Assembly: GCF_008807075.1 (NCBI RefSeq)
Contig: NZ_CP035632.1
Span: forward strand, 1,984,001-2,048,000
DNA from: Synechococcus sp. RSCCF101
GTDB taxonomy: Bacteria; Cyanobacteriota; Cyanobacteriia; PCC-6307; Cyanobiaceae
Direction: 5' to 3'
DNA length: 64,000 bases
This document shows positions 22,108-35,793 of the stretch, in pieces; position 1 is the first letter of the stretch; the number at the start of each line of letters is the position of its first letter. The position numbers and the translations under genes were made by a program. The notes under the pieces are model-generated. The model did not search any database. It was not told the DNA's origin and was given only the letters and a program-made list of their open reading frames with translations.

Positions 22108-22674
22108 ATGGAGGCATTATCGGCGCCGCAGGGCGATCCGGACGAGGAGTCCTGGCTGGTGGTGGGGCGCATCGTGGCCGCCCATGGGCTCCGGGGCGAG
22201 CTGCGCGTCAATCCCAGCAGTGACTTTCCCGAGCGCTTCACCCGCCCCGGCCCCCGCTGGCTGCGGACGGGACGGCAGCCGGCGGAGGCCGTGACCCTGA
22301 CGGCGGGCCGGCCCCTGCCGGGCAAGCGCCTCTTCGTGGTGCGGCTGGAGGGAATCCGGGACCGAACGGGCGCAGAGTCCCTGGTGGGGCGGGAGCTGCT
22401 GGTGCCGGCCGACCAGCGTCCCGAGCTGGCGGAGGGCGAATTCCACCGCCTCGACCTGCTGAATCTGGAGGTGCGGCTGCTGCCCGACGGAACCGCGATC
22501 GGGCGGGTGAGCGATCTGCTGGGCAGCGGTCAGTCGCTGCTGGAGGTGGCCCTTGAGCGGGAGGGCACGAGCCGGCGCGTGCTGGTCCCGTTTGTGGACG
22601 CCATCGTGCCGGAGGTGCGACCGGACGAGGGATGGATCGGCATCGATCCACCTCCGGGTCTGCTCGAGCTTTGA
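22108..22674 (+). CDS. rimM: ribosome maturation factor RimM
   Basis: A 188-residue 16S rRNA processing factor that binds ribosomal protein uS19 during 30S assembly. The N-terminal RimM beta-barrel is recognisable from [17 protein letters not shown] and the PRC-barrel half from [20 protein letters not shown], ending in [12 protein letters not shown]. The ATG at 22108 gives the usual start; an upstream ATG at 22078 would overlap the divergent ndhS. It lies 59 bases before the mannose-1-phosphate guanylyltransferase gene. Confidence 0.95.
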   Translation: MEALSAPQGDPDEESWLVVGRIVAAHGLRGELRVNPSSDFPERFTRPGPRWLRTGRQPAEAVTLTAGRPLPGKRLFVVRLEGIRDRTGAESLVGRELLVPADQRPELAEGEFHRLDLLNLEVRLLPDGTAIGRVSDLLGSGQSLLEVALEREGTSRRVLVPFVDAIVPEVRPDEGWIGIDPPPGLLEL

Positions 22675-22733
22675 ACCGTCGCCTCGGCTTGAATGGAGGG
22701 CCCCGCGCCCGGGGCCACCACCCCACCGAGCCG

Positions 22734-24210
22734 ATGAGCCCTGCCTCGCCTGCCCTGGTTCCCGTGATTCTGTGCGGGGGGACCGGCACGCGGCTCTGGC
22801 CGCTCTCACGCGCCAGCTACCCCAAGCAGTACTGGCCCCTGGCCGCCGAGGGTGATCGCACCCTGCTGCAGCAGACCCAGGCCCGCCTGGAGGGGCTGCC
22901 GGATCTGGCGGCACCGCTGCTGATCTGCAACGAGGACCACCGCTTCATCGTGGCCGAGCAGATGCGGCAGATCGGCGTGCGCCCGGGCGGCATCCTGCTG
23001 GAGCCCATGGGGCGCAACACCGCACCGGCTGTGGCGGTGGCGGCCCTGCAGGCCACCGCTCACGGGGAGGACCCGCTGCTGCTGGTGCTGGCCGCCGACC
23101 ACCTGATCCGCGATGGCGCCGCCTTCCGCGAGACCGTCCGTGCCGGGATTCCGGCGGCACTGGAGGGCCGCCTGGTGACCTTCGGCATCGTGCCCACCGC
23201 GCCGGAGACCGGCTACGGCTACATCGAGGCGGCCGAGAGCCCGGCGGGAACGGACGGGGAGGCACCGCCCGCGGCGGTGCCGATCGCCCGGTTCGTGGAG
23301 AAACCCGACCGCGCCACCGCCGAGCGCTTTCTGCAGGAAGGTCGCTTCACCTGGAACAGCGGCATGTTCCTGTTCCGGGCCAGCGCGATCCTGGCAGAAC
23401 TGGAACGGCTGGCGCCCGATGTGGTGAGCAGCTGCCGCTCGGCGATCGAGCACGACAGCGCCGATCTGGAGTTTCTGCGGCTGGAGGCCGGAGCCTTCGC
23501 CGCCTGCCCCAGCGTGGCGATCGATGTGGCGGTGATGGAGAAGACGCGCCTTGGATCGGTGCTGCCCCTGCGGGCCGGCTGGAGCGATGTGGGCAGCTGG
23601 AGCGCCCTCTGGGACACGGCGGACCGGGACGCGGAAGGCAATGTGATCCGCGGCCGGGTGATCAGTGAGGGCAGTCGCAACTGCTATCTGCGCAGCGAGA
23701 ACCGGCTGGTGGTGGGCCTAGGGGTGGAGGACCTGATCGTGGTGGAGACCGACGATGCGGTGCTGATCGCCCACCGCGACCGGGCCCAGCAGGTGAAATC
23801 GGTGGTGCAGCGGCTGGAGGCCGACGGCAGCCCGGAAGGCAAGGCGCACCGCCGCATCTACCGCCCCTGGGGCTACTACGACGGGGTGGTGGACGGAGAG
23901 CGCTGGCAGGTCAAGAAGATCCAGGTCAAGCCGGGCGCGGCCCTGTCCCTGCAGATGCACCACCACCGGGCCGAACACTGGGTCGTGGTGAAGGGCACGG
24001 CCCTGGTGGAGCGCGACGGCAGCGACGAACTGGTCTGCGAGAACCAGAGCACTTACATCCCGCTGGGCTGCCGGCACCGCCTGGTGAACCCGGGCCGCAT
24101 CCCCGTGGAGATGATTGAGGTGCAGAGCGGCGCCTACCTCGGTGAGGACGACATCGTCCGCTTCGAGGACCGCTACGGACGCACGGACGCGGTCGATCCC
24201 GGCCCGGCCG

Positions 24211-24224
<14 letters not shown>
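22734..24224 (+). CDS. manC: mannose-1-phosphate guanylyltransferase / mannose-6-phosphate isomerase type II
   Basis: A 496-residue two-domain enzyme supplying GDP-mannose for exopolysaccharide and O-antigen. The N-terminal nucleotidyltransferase shows GGTGTRLWPLSR and FVEKPD, with EKTRLGSVLPLRAGWSDVGSW further on. The C-terminal cupin carries the type II isomerase features RPWGYY, KKIQVKPG and QMHHHRAEHW. The ATG at 22734 directly precedes the catalytic domain. It overlaps glmS tail to tail by 14 bases, placing GDP-mannose and glucosamine-6-phosphate synthesis side by side. Confidence 0.94.
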
Positions 24225-26136
<1,912 letters not shown>

Positions 26137-26168
26137 CAGGCGTCCCTCCCACCACAAGGATCCGGGAC

Positions 26169-26200
26169 AAAAAAAGCCCGGACCAGATCGCGTCCGAGCT
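26169..26200 (-). terminator. rho-independent terminator of psaC
   Basis: On the minus strand, AGCTCGGAC and GTCCGGGCT form a 9-pair stem (one G-U pair) with an 8-base loop, followed directly by seven T residues. It begins 28 bases after the psaC stop codon, in the right orientation to end that transcript before glmS. Confidence 0.9.
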
Positions 26201-26228
26201 TATGGCTGAGGACCGATGCCGCCGGGGC

Positions 26229-26585
<357 letters not shown>

Positions 26586-26607
26586 GCCCGCTCCGATTTC
26601 AGAGGCC

Positions 26608-26850
26608 ATGTCCCAGGAAGAGATCCTCGCCAAGGTCAGCAAGATCGTCGCTGAGCAGCTGAGCGTCGATGCGGGCGAGGTGAAGCCTGAGTCCAACTTC
26701 CAGAACGATCTGGGCGCCGACTCCCTGGACACCGTTGAACTGGTGATGGCTCTGGAGGAGGCCTTTGATATCGAGATCCCCGATGAGGCCGCTGAGGGGA
26801 TCGCCACCGTCGGCGACGCCGTCACCTACATCGAAAGCAAGCAATCCTGA
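26608..26850 (+). CDS. acpP: acyl carrier protein
   Basis: An 80-residue acidic carrier of fatty-acyl intermediates. The phosphopantetheine-attachment Ser lies in [10 protein letters not shown] (around residue 39), and the helical order and net acidity are typical. The ATG before SQEEILAKV is used; the frame continues upstream but only into the psaC promoter region. fabF starts eight bases after its stop, the usual fatty-acid gene pairing. Confidence 0.97.
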   Translation: MSQEEILAKVSKIVAEQLSVDAGEVKPESNFQNDLGADSLDTVELVMALEEAFDIEIPDEAAEGIATVGDAVTYIESKQS

Positions 26851-26858
26851 GGGGCTCC

Positions 26859-28106
26859 ATGGGGGAGGGCTTCCACCGCGTCGTGGTCACGGGCCTCGGG
26901 GCGGTCACACCGATCGGCAACACCGTCCACGCCTACTGGGAGGGCCTCACCTCAGGGGTGAGCGGTGGTGCGCCGATCACACTGTTCGATGCCTCGGCGC
27001 ATGCCTGCCGCTTTGCCGCTGAGGTGAAGGGATTCGATCCCACGGGCGTGCTGGAGCCGAAGGAATCGAAGCGCTGGGACCGGTTCTGCAAGTTCGCGGT
27101 GGTGGCCGCCAAGGAGGCACTCGCCGATGCCGGGCTCGAGATCAGCGAGGCCAACGCCCATCGGGTCGGCGTCTCGATCGGTTCGGGCGTGGGCGGTCTT
27201 CTGATGATGGAGAGTCAGGCCCACGTGCTGGCGGACCGGGGCCCCTCGCGGGTGAGCCCGTTCACCGTGCCGATGATGATCCCCAACATGGCGGCCGGCC
27301 TCACCGCCATCGCTCTGGGGGCCAGGGGGCCCAGCACGGCCTGCTCCACCGCCTGCGCCGCCGGGTCGAACGCCATCGGCGACGCGTTCCGGCTGCTGCA
27401 GCTGGGCAAGGCCGATGCCATGGTCTGTGGTGGTGCCGAATCCGCCATCACCCCGCTGGGTGTGGCCGGCTTCGCGAGCGCCAAGGCCCTCTCCTTCCGC
27501 AATGACGACCCCGCCGGAGCGTCACGGCCCTTTGATGCCGAGCGGGATGGCTTCGTCATCGGCGAAGGTTCCGGCATTCTCGTGCTGGAGACGCTCGAGC
27601 ACGCCGAAGCCCGCCAGGCCAACGTGCTGGCGGAGGTGGTGGGCTACGGCATGACCTGCGATGCCCACCACATCACCGCGCCCGCCCCGGGCGGAGCCGG
27701 AGGCGCCGTCGCCATGCGGCTGGCGCTGGAGGACGGCGGGCTGGAGCCGGAGGCGATCGACTACGTCAACGCCCACGGCACGAGCACCTCGGCCAACGAC
27801 ACCAACGAGACCGCAGCGATCAAGACCACCCTCGGCGAGCGGGCCCGGCAGGTGGCCATCAGCTCGACCAAGTCGATGACGGGCCACCTCCTCGGTGGCA
27901 GCGGCGGCATCGAAGCCGTGGCCTGCGTGCTCGCCATGCGCCACGGGGTGGTGCCACCCACGATCAACCTGCACACGCCGGATCCGAGCTGTGATCTGGA
28001 TTACGTGCCCAATGAGGCCCGTGATCTGACATTGAACGCCGTTCTCTCCAACTCCTTCGGCTTCGGCGGCCACAACGTCTGTCTGGCGTTCCGTCGAATG
28101 GCCTGA
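26859..28106 (+). CDS. fabF: 3-oxoacyl-[acyl-carrier-protein] synthase II
   Basis: A 415-residue condensing enzyme elongating acyl-ACP with malonyl-ACP. The catalytic triad is visible: Cys in STACSTACAAG (about residue 165), His in NAHGTST (about 305) and His in SMTGHLLGG (about 343). It starts eight bases after acpP and shares its operon. tkt follows after an 88-base gap that could contain another promoter. Confidence 0.97.
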   Translation: MGEGFHRVVVTGLGAVTPIGNTVHAYWEGLTSGVSGGAPITLFDASAHACRFAAEVKGFDPTGVLEPKESKRWDRFCKFAVVAAKEALADAGLEISEANAHRVGVSIGSGVGGLLMMESQAHVLADRGPSRVSPFTVPMMIPNMAAGLTAIALGARGPSTACSTACAAGSNAIGDAFRLLQLGKADAMVCGGAESAITPLGVAGFASAKALSFRNDDPAGASRPFDAERDGFVIGEGSGILVLETLEHAEARQANVLAEVVGYGMTCDAHHITAPAPGGAGGAVAMRLALEDGGLEPEAIDYVNAHGTSTSANDTNETAAIKTTLGERARQVAISSTKSMTGHLLGGSGGIEAVACVLAMRHGVVPPTINLHTPDPSCDLDYVPNEARDLTLNAVLSNSFGFGGHNVCLAFRRMA

Positions 28107-28194
28107 TCGCCGGCTTCCAGCGACCGGGTGAGCGACAGAGTCTCTCCCGGTCCATCCTTCAGACTCACTGCATCGAAAAACGACTCAAACATCC

Positions 28195-30204
28195 ATGGTT
28201 GCCGCTCCCGCTTCGCTCGACACCCTCTGCGTCAACAGCATCCGCTTCCTCGCCGTGGACGCGGTGAACAAGGCCAAGAGCGGCCACCCGGGCCTGCCGA
28301 TGGGGGCTGCACCCATGGCCTTCGCGCTCTGGGACCGCTTCCTGCACCACAACCCGGCCAACCCGCGCTGGTTCAACCGCGACCGCTTCGTGCTCTCCGC
28401 CGGTCACGGCTGCATGCTGCAGTACGCCCTGATGCACCTCACCGGTTATGCCTCGGTGGGTCTCGACGACCTGAAGCAGTTCCGCCAGTGGGGCTCCCGC
28501 ACCCCCGGCCACCCCGAGACCTTCGAGACCGCCGGCGTTGAGGTGACCACCGGCCCCCTGGGTGCGGGCATCTCCAACGCGGTGGGTCTGGCGATCGCCG
28601 AGGCGCATCTGGCGGCGAAGTTCAACCGCCCCGGCAGCACCCTGGTGGATCACTACACCTATGTGGTGATGGGTGACGGCTGCAACCAGGAGGGCGTCGC
28701 CTCCGAGGCCTGCTCCCTGGCCGGCCATCTGAAGCTCGGCAAGCTGATCGCCCTGTACGACGACAACCACATCACCATCGACGGCGACACCGGCGTGTCC
28801 TTCACCGAGGACGTGCTCAAGCGCTACGAGGCCTATGGCTGGCACGTGCAGCACGTGGCGGACGGCAACACCGATGTGGACGCCGTGGCCCGGGCGATCG
28901 AAGCGGCCAAGGCCGTGACCGACAAGCCCTCGATCATCAAGGTCACCACGACCATCGGCTACGGCTCCCCCAACAAAAGCAACACCGCCGGTGTGCACGG
29001 CGCCCCGCTCGGCGAGGAGGAGGCCACCCTCACCCGCCAGCAGCTCGGCTGGGAGTACGGCCCCTTCGAAGTGCCCCAGGAGGCCTACGACCACTTCCGC
29101 AAGGCCCTCGACCGCGGCGCCAGCCTCGAAGCGGAATGGAACCAGACCCTGGCGGCCTACCGCACGAGTCATCCGGCCGAAGCGGCTGAATTCGAGCGGA
29201 TGCTGCGCGGCGAACTGCCCGAGGGCTGGGATTCCGCCCTCCCCGCCTACACCCCCGACGACAAGGGTCTGGCCACCCGCAAGCACTCCCAGATCTGCCT
29301 GGGAGCCCTGGGCCCGAACCTGCCGGAACTGATCGGCGGCTCCGCCGACCTGACCCACTCCAACTACACCGACATCAAGGGCGAGACGGGGTCCTTCCAG
29401 CCCGAAACGCCCGAGAAGCGCTACCTGCACTTCGGCGTGCGCGAGCACGCGATGGCCGCCATCCTCAACGGCATCGCTTATCACGGCAGTGGCCTGATCC
29501 CCTACGGCGGCACCTTCCTGGTCTTCGCGGACTACATGCGCGGCTCGATGCGGCTCTCCGCCCTGAGTGAACTGGGTGTGATCTACGTGCTCACCCACGA
29601 CTCCATCGGCGTCGGGGAAGACGGGCCGACCCACCAGCCGGTCGAGACGATCCCGTCCCTGCGGGCCATGCCCAACATGCTCGTGATCCGCCCGGGCGAC
29701 GGCAACGAGACCAGTGGCGCCTACCAGGTGGCGGTGAGCAACCGCCGCCGCCCGACCGTGCTCTGCCTCAGCCGCCAGGCCATGGCCAACCAGGCCAACT
29801 CCTCGGCCGCTCAGGTGGCCAAGGGCGGTTACGTGCTGGAGGACTGCGACGGCACACCGGAACTGATCCTGATCGGCACCGGCAGCGAACTCGACCTCTG
29901 CGTCCAGGCCGCGGCCCAGCTGAGCTCGGAAGGCCGCCGGGTGCGGGTCGTCTCCATGCCCTGCATGGAACTGTTCGAGGAGCAGAGCGCCGAGTACCGC
30001 GAGTCGGTGCTTCCCGCCGCGGTCCGCGCCCGGGTTGCAGTGGAGGCGGCCGAAGCCTTCGGCTGGCACAAGTATGTGGGCCTCGATGGCGCCACCGTGA
30101 CCATGGACCGCTTCGGTGCCTCGGCGCCCGGTGGCACCTGCATGGAGCAATTCGGCTTCACGGTGGAGAACGTTCTCGCCAAGGCCAGAACCGTTCTGGG
30201 CTGA
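28195..30204 (+). CDS. tkt: transketolase
   Basis: A 669-residue thiamine-diphosphate enzyme moving two-carbon units in the Calvin cycle and pentose phosphate pathway. Conserved sites include the N-terminal [17 protein letters not shown], the ThDP/Mg GDGCNQEG motif (about 160-167), and in the second domain TLVFADYMR-like [10 protein letters not shown] and [15 protein letters not shown]. It is likely shared by carbon fixation and by sugar breakdown via phosphoketolase, to which it supplies xylulose 5-phosphate. A strong hairpin follows its stop. Confidence 0.98.
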   Translation: MVAAPASLDTLCVNSIRFLAVDAVNKAKSGHPGLPMGAAPMAFALWDRFLHHNPANPRWFNRDRFVLSAGHGCMLQYALMHLTGYASVGLDDLKQFRQWGSRTPGHPETFETAGVEVTTGPLGAGISNAVGLAIAEAHLAAKFNRPGSTLVDHYTYVVMGDGCNQEGVASEACSLAGHLKLGKLIALYDDNHITIDGDTGVSFTEDVLKRYEAYGWHVQHVADGNTDVDAVARAIEAAKAVTDKPSIIKVTTTIGYGSPNKSNTAGVHGAPLGEEEATLTRQQLGWEYGPFEVPQEAYDHFRKALDRGASLEAEWNQTLAAYRTSHPAEAAEFERMLRGELPEGWDSALPAYTPDDKGLATRKHSQICLGALGPNLPELIGGSADLTHSNYTDIKGETGSFQPETPEKRYLHFGVREHAMAAILNGIAYHGSGLIPYGGTFLVFADYMRGSMRLSALSELGVIYVLTHDSIGVGEDGPTHQPVETIPSLRAMPNMLVIRPGDGNETSGAYQVAVSNRRRPTVLCLSRQAMANQANSSAAQVAKGGYVLEDCDGTPELILIGTGSELDLCVQAAAQLSSEGRRVRVVSMPCMELFEEQSAEYRESVLPAAVRARVAVEAAEAFGWHKYVGLDGATVTMDRFGASAPGGTCMEQFGFTVENVLAKARTVLG

Positions 30205-30221
30205 CGTCGGACAGCACACAT

Positions 30222-30247
30222 CCGGCGGGGGTTGCAACCCCCGCCGG
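30222..30247 (+). terminator. terminator hairpin after tkt
   Basis: A perfect 26-base palindrome: CCGGCGGGGGTTG followed directly by its reverse complement, then TTT. It starts 18 bases after the tkt stop. The stem is very GC-rich and the T run is short, so it may end transcription in either direction between the convergent tkt and thiC genes. Confidence 0.7.
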
Positions 30248-30255
30248 TTTCCAGC

Positions 30256-30293
30256 AGCTCCGGTGATCGTCACAAGCAACGATCACCGGAGCT
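30256..30293. terminator. second inverted repeat between tkt and thiC
   Basis: A perfect 15-base inverted repeat, AGCTCCGGTGATCGT at 30256-30270 and its complement at 30279-30293, with an 8-base loop. It lies six bases beyond the thiC stop (minus strand) and eight bases after the first palindrome. T residues follow on the plus strand (TTT) only briefly. It probably ends thiC or reinforces tkt termination. Confidence 0.6.
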
Positions 30294-30299
30294 TTCGAC

Positions 30300-31712
<1,413 letters not shown>

Positions 31713-31774
31713 TCAACTCCGGGAGAACAGGGGAGCCGCCCGAGGGCGGAGAGGAGACCGGCTGCGTTGTGGAT

Positions 31775-31852
31775 CGCACTTCCCTGCGCCGGAACGACCC
31801 GGATCAGGTTCGGAGGGTGTGATCTCAGCCCGGGCGGGCACCCCTAGTGACT
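31775..31852 (-). ncRNA. TPP riboswitch (thi-box)
   Basis: The minus strand carries the thi-box elements in order: CTAGGGGTGC at the 5' side, GGGCTGAGAT, ACCCTCCGAACCTGATCCGG, and CCGGCGCAGGGAA at the 3' side, closed by CACT/AGTG. These are the conserved pyrimidine-sensor and pyrophosphate-sensor helices. It lies about 75 bases upstream of thiC. Between it and the ribosome site is a short CCGCCC/GGGCGG hairpin (about 31736-31749) that may belong to the expression platform, suggesting translational control. Confidence 0.95.
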
Positions 31853-31899
31853 TCCGAAAGCTAGCAACCGCCGATCGGGCCGCGCCGGCGACCGCTGCA

Positions 31900-32487
31900 T
31901 CAGGGCTGCAACCCGTTCAGCGCCGCCGCCACCACGCGATGATCGCTGTCCTGCTGCAGGGCCCGCAGCTGCTCACGGGCCGCTGCGGCCGGCTCGCCGC
32001 CCTCCCGCACCAGCCGGCCGAGCACCTCGGCTCCGCCCACCCGCACCGTGCCGTCGCCATCGGCGACGGCGAGGCCGGCCAGCTCGTGCAGCCATTCCGG
32101 CCGCATCTCCTCCTGCTCCGCCAGGGCCGAGAGGATGCTGCAGCGCACCAGCCAGGCGCTGTCGGCCCGGAAGCTGGCCACCAGCACCGGCCAGGACCGC
32201 ACCACCCCGTAGCTCACCAGAGCGTTGGCCGCCTCGGCCCGCACATTGGGGTCTTCGTCCGCACTCACCGTGCGCTCCAGGGCCGACCAGCCCTCCTCGC
32301 TGCGTTTCACGCCCAGCCCGGCGCAGCTGAGGGAGCGCACGAGGAACTGCTGCTGTTCCAATCCGAGCAGCAGGAGGGGCACCGCCTGCTCATCGGGGAC
32401 CTCCCGCAGCCGGGCCAGAGCCGGCATAGCCCGGGATGGATCCCCCGAACCGATCGCCTCCTTCAGGACCTGCAGATCCGGTTCCAT
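31900..32487 (-). CDS. HEAT-repeat protein
   Basis: A 195-residue all-helical protein built of about five HEAT-like repeats, each with a pattern such as DPNVRAEAANAL or GTVRVGGAEVLGRL. Similar cyanobacterial proteins include phycobilin lyases of the CpcE type and NblB; this one is shorter and lacks anything that identifies a lyase, so only a scaffold or binding role can be stated. It is the last gene of the ruvB operon, 23 bases after the small membrane protein, and lies just before the thiC riboswitch. Confidence 0.78.
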   Translation of the reverse strand: MEPDLQVLKEAIGSGDPSRAMPALARLREVPDEQAVPLLLLGLEQQQFLVRSLSCAGLGVKRSEEGWSALERTVSADEDPNVRAEAANALVSYGVVRSWPVLVASFRADSAWLVRCSILSALAEQEEMRPEWLHELAGLAVADGDGTVRVGGAEVLGRLVREGGEPAAAAREQLRALQQDSDHRVVAAALNGLQP

Positions 32488-32510
32488 CCAGCCCAGCCGA
32501 GTCCGGGGAC

Positions 32511-32717
32511 TCAGCGCTCACATCCCTCCGACCGTAGAGCCTGCAACAGGGCGGCCCGCCTCCGCCGCCGCTGCAGGGCCAGGCTGGCGGTGAGTCCGGT
32601 GCCGATCAGGAGCGCCGGAACGGCCTGCAGGCGATCGCGCCCCTGACGCTGGGCCATCCCCAGCAGGGCGATCAGCACGAGCAGCGGCGCTGCCAGCCCC
32701 AGCAGGGTGCGGATCAC
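32511..32717 (-). CDS. small two-helix membrane protein
   Basis: A 68-residue protein with two membrane spans (LLGLAAPLLVLIALLGMA and VPALLIGTGLTASLAL) and a strongly basic C-terminal tail (QRRRRRAALLQALR). It starts at a GTG that overlaps the stop of the amidohydrolase gene (GTGA), so it is translated by coupling. I do not recognise a family. The tail, probably cytoplasmic, could touch nucleic acid or acidic lipid head groups. Confidence 0.65.
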   Translation of the reverse strand: MIRTLLGLAAPLLVLIALLGMAQRQGRDRLQAVPALLIGTGLTASLALQRRRRRAALLQALRSEGCER

Positions 32718-33916
32718 ACCCGGGAGCCGCGCCGCTCCATCCAGCGCAGCAGGGTCAGGCTCAGCACCTCGATGCCGATCGCCAGGCAGTCTTCGTGGGG
32801 TTTGAAGGCGCAGTTGTGCAGGGGGGCGCAGCCCTCCGGGCCGGCCACACCCAGACGGAACATGGTGCCCGGGGTGTCCCGCAGCAGCTCGGCGAAATCC
32901 TCCGCCCCCAGCGAGGGCTGCTCGAGCTGCAGCACCTGATCCACGCCGATCCGCTCACGGGCCACGCCGGCGAGCAGGTCGGTGAGGGCCGGATCGTTGT
33001 GCACCGGCGGCGCGATCGGCCGGTAGCGCACCCGCGCATCGCCGCCGTAGCCCTGGCAGAGGGAGACCACGGTCCGGCGGATCCAGTCCGGCAGCTGATC
33101 GTGCTGGCGCGTGTCCAGACAGCGGACGGTGCCCAGAAGACGGACGTGATCAGCGATCACGTTGAAGGCCTTGCCCCCCTCGATCCGCCCGAAGCTCACC
33201 ACCACGGGCTGGAGCGCGTCCAGGCGCCGGCTGATCGCCTCCTGCAGGCCGCTCACCACCCGGGCGGCGATCCAGATGGCATCGGTGGACTGGTGGGGCC
33301 GGGCTCCATGGCCCCCCTCGCCGATGACCTCGACCTCCAGCTCCCCGGCCGCGGCGGTGAGGCTGCCGGAGCGCACGCCGATGCTGCCGACCGGCAGGGA
33401 GGGGAAGACGTGCACCCCGAAGAGGGCCTCCACGCCGTCCATCGCGCCATCGGCCCGCATCCAGCCGGCACCGGTGGCGAGCTCCTCGGCCGGCTGGAAC
33501 AACAGCCTCACGCGGCAGGTGAGGTCGCCTTGCCGATGGCTCAGCAGCCGGGCCACCCCCAGACCGATGGTGGTGTGCAGGTCGTGGCCGCAGGCATGCA
33601 TCACCCCCTGGCGGGTGGAGGCATAGGGCAGGTCGGTGCGCTCCTCGATCGGCAGGGCGTCCATGTCGACCCTCAGGGCCACCAGCGGCGCCCCGGCCGG
33701 GCCCAGTTCCGCCACCACACCGGTGCGTCCGACGCCCTCGCGCACGTGCCAGCCCATGTGACGGAGCTCACCGGCCACCAGGGCGGCGGTCTGGTGCTCA
33801 TCGCCGCTGAGCTCGGGGTGGGCATGCAGGTGGCGGCGCAGCCCGATCAGATCGGGCAGGGCGGCCTCGAGCTGTTGCCGCAGGAGACCGTCGCAGCCGG
33901 CAGGGGCCACGGTCAT
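32714..33916 (-). CDS. M20 family amidohydrolase (N-acyl amino acid hydrolase-like)
   Basis: A 400-residue zinc peptidase of the M20D group (hippurate hydrolase/IAA-amino-acid hydrolase type). Metal-binding features are seen: HAHPELSGDE near residue 30, MHACGHDLHT (about 105-114), the catalytic EELATGAGWM segment and HGARPHQSTD with the dimerisation-domain His. The substrate is an N-acylated amino acid, but which one is unknown. The ATG overlaps the stop of the TPR gene upstream (ATGA). In cyanobacteria it is often annotated as a carboxypeptidase or hippurate hydrolase. Confidence 0.88.
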   Translation of the reverse strand: MTVAPAGCDGLLRQQLEAALPDLIGLRRHLHAHPELSGDEHQTAALVAGELRHMGWHVREGVGRTGVVAELGPAGAPLVALRVDMDALPIEERTDLPYASTRQGVMHACGHDLHTTIGLGVARLLSHRQGDLTCRVRLLFQPAEELATGAGWMRADGAMDGVEALFGVHVFPSLPVGSIGVRSGSLTAAAGELEVEVIGEGGHGARPHQSTDAIWIAARVVSGLQEAISRRLDALQPVVVSFGRIEGGKAFNVIADHVRLLGTVRCLDTRQHDQLPDWIRRTVVSLCQGYGGDARVRYRPIAPPVHNDPALTDLLAGVARERIGVDQVLQLEQPSLGAEDFAELLRDTPGTMFRLGVAGPEGCAPLHNCAFKPHEDCLAIGIEVLSLTLLRWMERRGSRV

Positions 33917-34656
33917 CGGCTCACGAGGGCGAGGAAATCCATCAGGTCCTGGGTGGGGGCGGGCGGCCAGCGGCGGATCGCCAGCAACCATTCTCGCTGC
34001 CGGTAGCGGGGATCGAGCCCCGAAGCCGCGGCCCAGTTGCTTTCCGCCTCACCGCCGGCACCCCGGCTCCACAGCAGGGCGGTGAGAGCCGCACGGGCAT
34101 CGGCGAAGAGGGGATAGCGCCGGATCAGCCGCCTCAGTTCGGCCTCCGCCTCGGCCCGATCCCCCAGCTGATAGGCCGCCAGCGCCGCGCTGGAGCGGGC
34201 CATGGCGAAGCCCGGCCTCACCAGGGAGGCCTGCTCGAACAGGCGGCGGGCCTCGGACCAGTGCTGCTGCGATCCCTCGACGTTGGCGAGGTTGTAGAGA
34301 GCGGAGGCGTCTTCGGGATCGCGCTCGAGAATCCAGCGGTAGTCGGCGCTGGCCTCGCTCCAGCGCTGCAGGGCCTCCTCGGCCGTGCCCCGGTTGAGAT
34401 GGGGATCGGCTTCCTCGGGGGCCAGCTCCATGGCGCGGGTCTGATCGGCGATCGCCCCTTCGCCGTCGCCGAGGGCGAGGCGCACGTTGCCCCGGTTGCT
34501 CCAGGCGGCGGCATCCGCGGGGCTGCGCTCCAGCACCAGGTCCCACAGGGGCAGGGCATCACCGAAGCGACCCTCCTGGCTGGCCGTGAGGGCCTGATCG
34601 AACAGCTGGGGCAGGGAGAGCTGCAGCGCCAGCAGCAGCGCCCAGACGACGCTCAC
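33913..34656 (-). CDS. TPR-repeat protein, probably exported or anchored
   Basis: A 247-residue protein beginning with a hydrophobic leader ([15 protein letters not shown]) and then four to five tetratricopeptide repeats (for example [21 protein letters not shown] and [20 protein letters not shown]). The GTG start overlaps the ruvB stop (GTGA). Related cyanobacterial TPR proteins act in photosystem assembly, but there is no sequence evidence here for a partner. The leader suggests lumenal or periplasmic location. Confidence 0.8.
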   Translation of the reverse strand: MSVVWALLLALQLSLPQLFDQALTASQEGRFGDALPLWDLVLERSPADAAAWSNRGNVRLALGDGEGAIADQTRAMELAPEEADPHLNRGTAEEALQRWSEASADYRWILERDPEDASALYNLANVEGSQQHWSEARRLFEQASLVRPGFAMARSSAALAAYQLGDRAEAEAELRRLIRRYPLFADARAALTALLWSRGAGGEAESNWAAASGLDPRYRQREWLLAIRRWPPAPTQDLMDFLALVSR

Positions 34657-35744
34657 GGATCGATCCCGGCGAGGTGGCGGCGCGCCGCATCCGTGAGGAC
34701 GCGGCCGCGGGCGGTGCGCTGCAGAAAGCCGGCCTGCAGCAGGAAGGGCTCCACCACCGTCTCCAGCGTGACCGGGTCCTCGCCGAGGGCGGCCGCCAGG
34801 GCCTCCAGTCCTGCGGGGCCTCCGTTGTGCCGCTCCTGCAGCAGGTGCAGCAGCCGCCGGTCGCTGGCCTCGAGGCCGCGGGCATCGACGCGGTGCAGGT
34901 CGAGCGCCTCCCGCACCAGGGCCCGGTCCACCCGGCCGCGGTCCTGCACCATCGCCACATCGCGCACCCGCCGCAGCAGGCGGTTGGCGATGCGGGGGGT
35001 GCCGCGGCAGCGGCCGGCGATCTCCTCGGCGGCGCCGGGCTCCAGCGGCAGGGCCAGCAGGGCGGCGGCGCGGTGCACGATCGCCTCGAGATCCTCCCGG
35101 CGGTAGAACTCGAGCCGCTGCAGCAGGCCGAAGCGGTCGCGCAGGGGCGAGCTCAGCGCTCCGGCGCGCGTGGTGGCTCCCACCAGGGTGAACGGGGGCA
35201 GGGGCAGGGAGCGGGTGCGGGCCGCACTGCCCTTGCCGACCGTCAGGTCGAGGCGGCCGTCCTCCATGGCGGGGTAGAGCAGCTCCTCGGCCACGCGGTT
35301 GAGCCGGTGGATCTCATCGATGAACAGCAGCTCGCCGGGCTCCAGCTGCATCAGCAGGCCGACGATGTCGCGGGGGCGCTCCAGGGCCGGGGCGCTGGCG
35401 ATCCGGCAACCCACGCCCATCTCCTCGGCCAGGACCAGCGCCATGGTGGTCTTGCCCAGTCCGGGGGGGCCGAACAGCAGCACGTGATCGAGGGGCTCGC
35501 CGCGCCGGCGGGCCGCCGCAATGGCGATCGCCAGCACCTGCTTGAGCTCGCTCTGACCGATGTAGTCGTCGAGGCGCCGGGGCCGCAGCCGGTCCTCGCG
35601 GGCCGGGGCCCCACCGGCCCCAGCGGTGGCCTCCGATCCGCCGTCCCCCGCTTCCACGGCGTTGGGATCCATCAGCCGCGGGCCCGGTCCGGGCGGGGTC
35701 CGGCGACCGCCCGGAGGGCCGGCAGCGGAGGAGACGATGGCCAT
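34653..35744 (-). CDS. ruvB: Holliday junction branch-migration ATPase RuvB
   Basis: A 363-residue AAA+ motor that with RuvA drives branch migration. Walker [10 protein letters not shown], Walker [10 protein letters not shown] and the sensor region [17 protein letters not shown] are intact, and the C-terminal winged helix is present. The ATG at 35744 was chosen: it gives the short Gly/Pro-rich leader of cyanobacterial RuvB and leaves 49 bases to the divergent smpB start. It heads a tightly packed operon of five genes. Confidence 0.96.
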   Translation of the reverse strand: MAIVSSAAGPPGGRRTPPGPGPRLMDPNAVEAGDGGSEATAGAGGAPAREDRLRPRRLDDYIGQSELKQVLAIAIAAARRRGEPLDHVLLFGPPGLGKTTMALVLAEEMGVGCRIASAPALERPRDIVGLLMQLEPGELLFIDEIHRLNRVAEELLYPAMEDGRLDLTVGKGSAARTRSLPLPPFTLVGATTRAGALSSPLRDRFGLLQRLEFYRREDLEAIVHRAAALLALPLEPGAAEEIAGRCRGTPRIANRLLRRVRDVAMVQDRGRVDRALVREALDLHRVDARGLEASDRRLLHLLQERHNGGPAGLEALAAALGEDPVTLETVVEPFLLQAGFLQRTARGRVLTDAARRHLAGIDP

Positions 35745-35793
35745 GGCCGCACGGTACCGGGCTCTCGATAGGGTCGGGAGAGGGGCGAGCGCC

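Noticed and set aside
28165-30279. Long open frame antisense to tkt
   Set aside because: A shadow of tkt with no recognisable domain and an expected composition bias.
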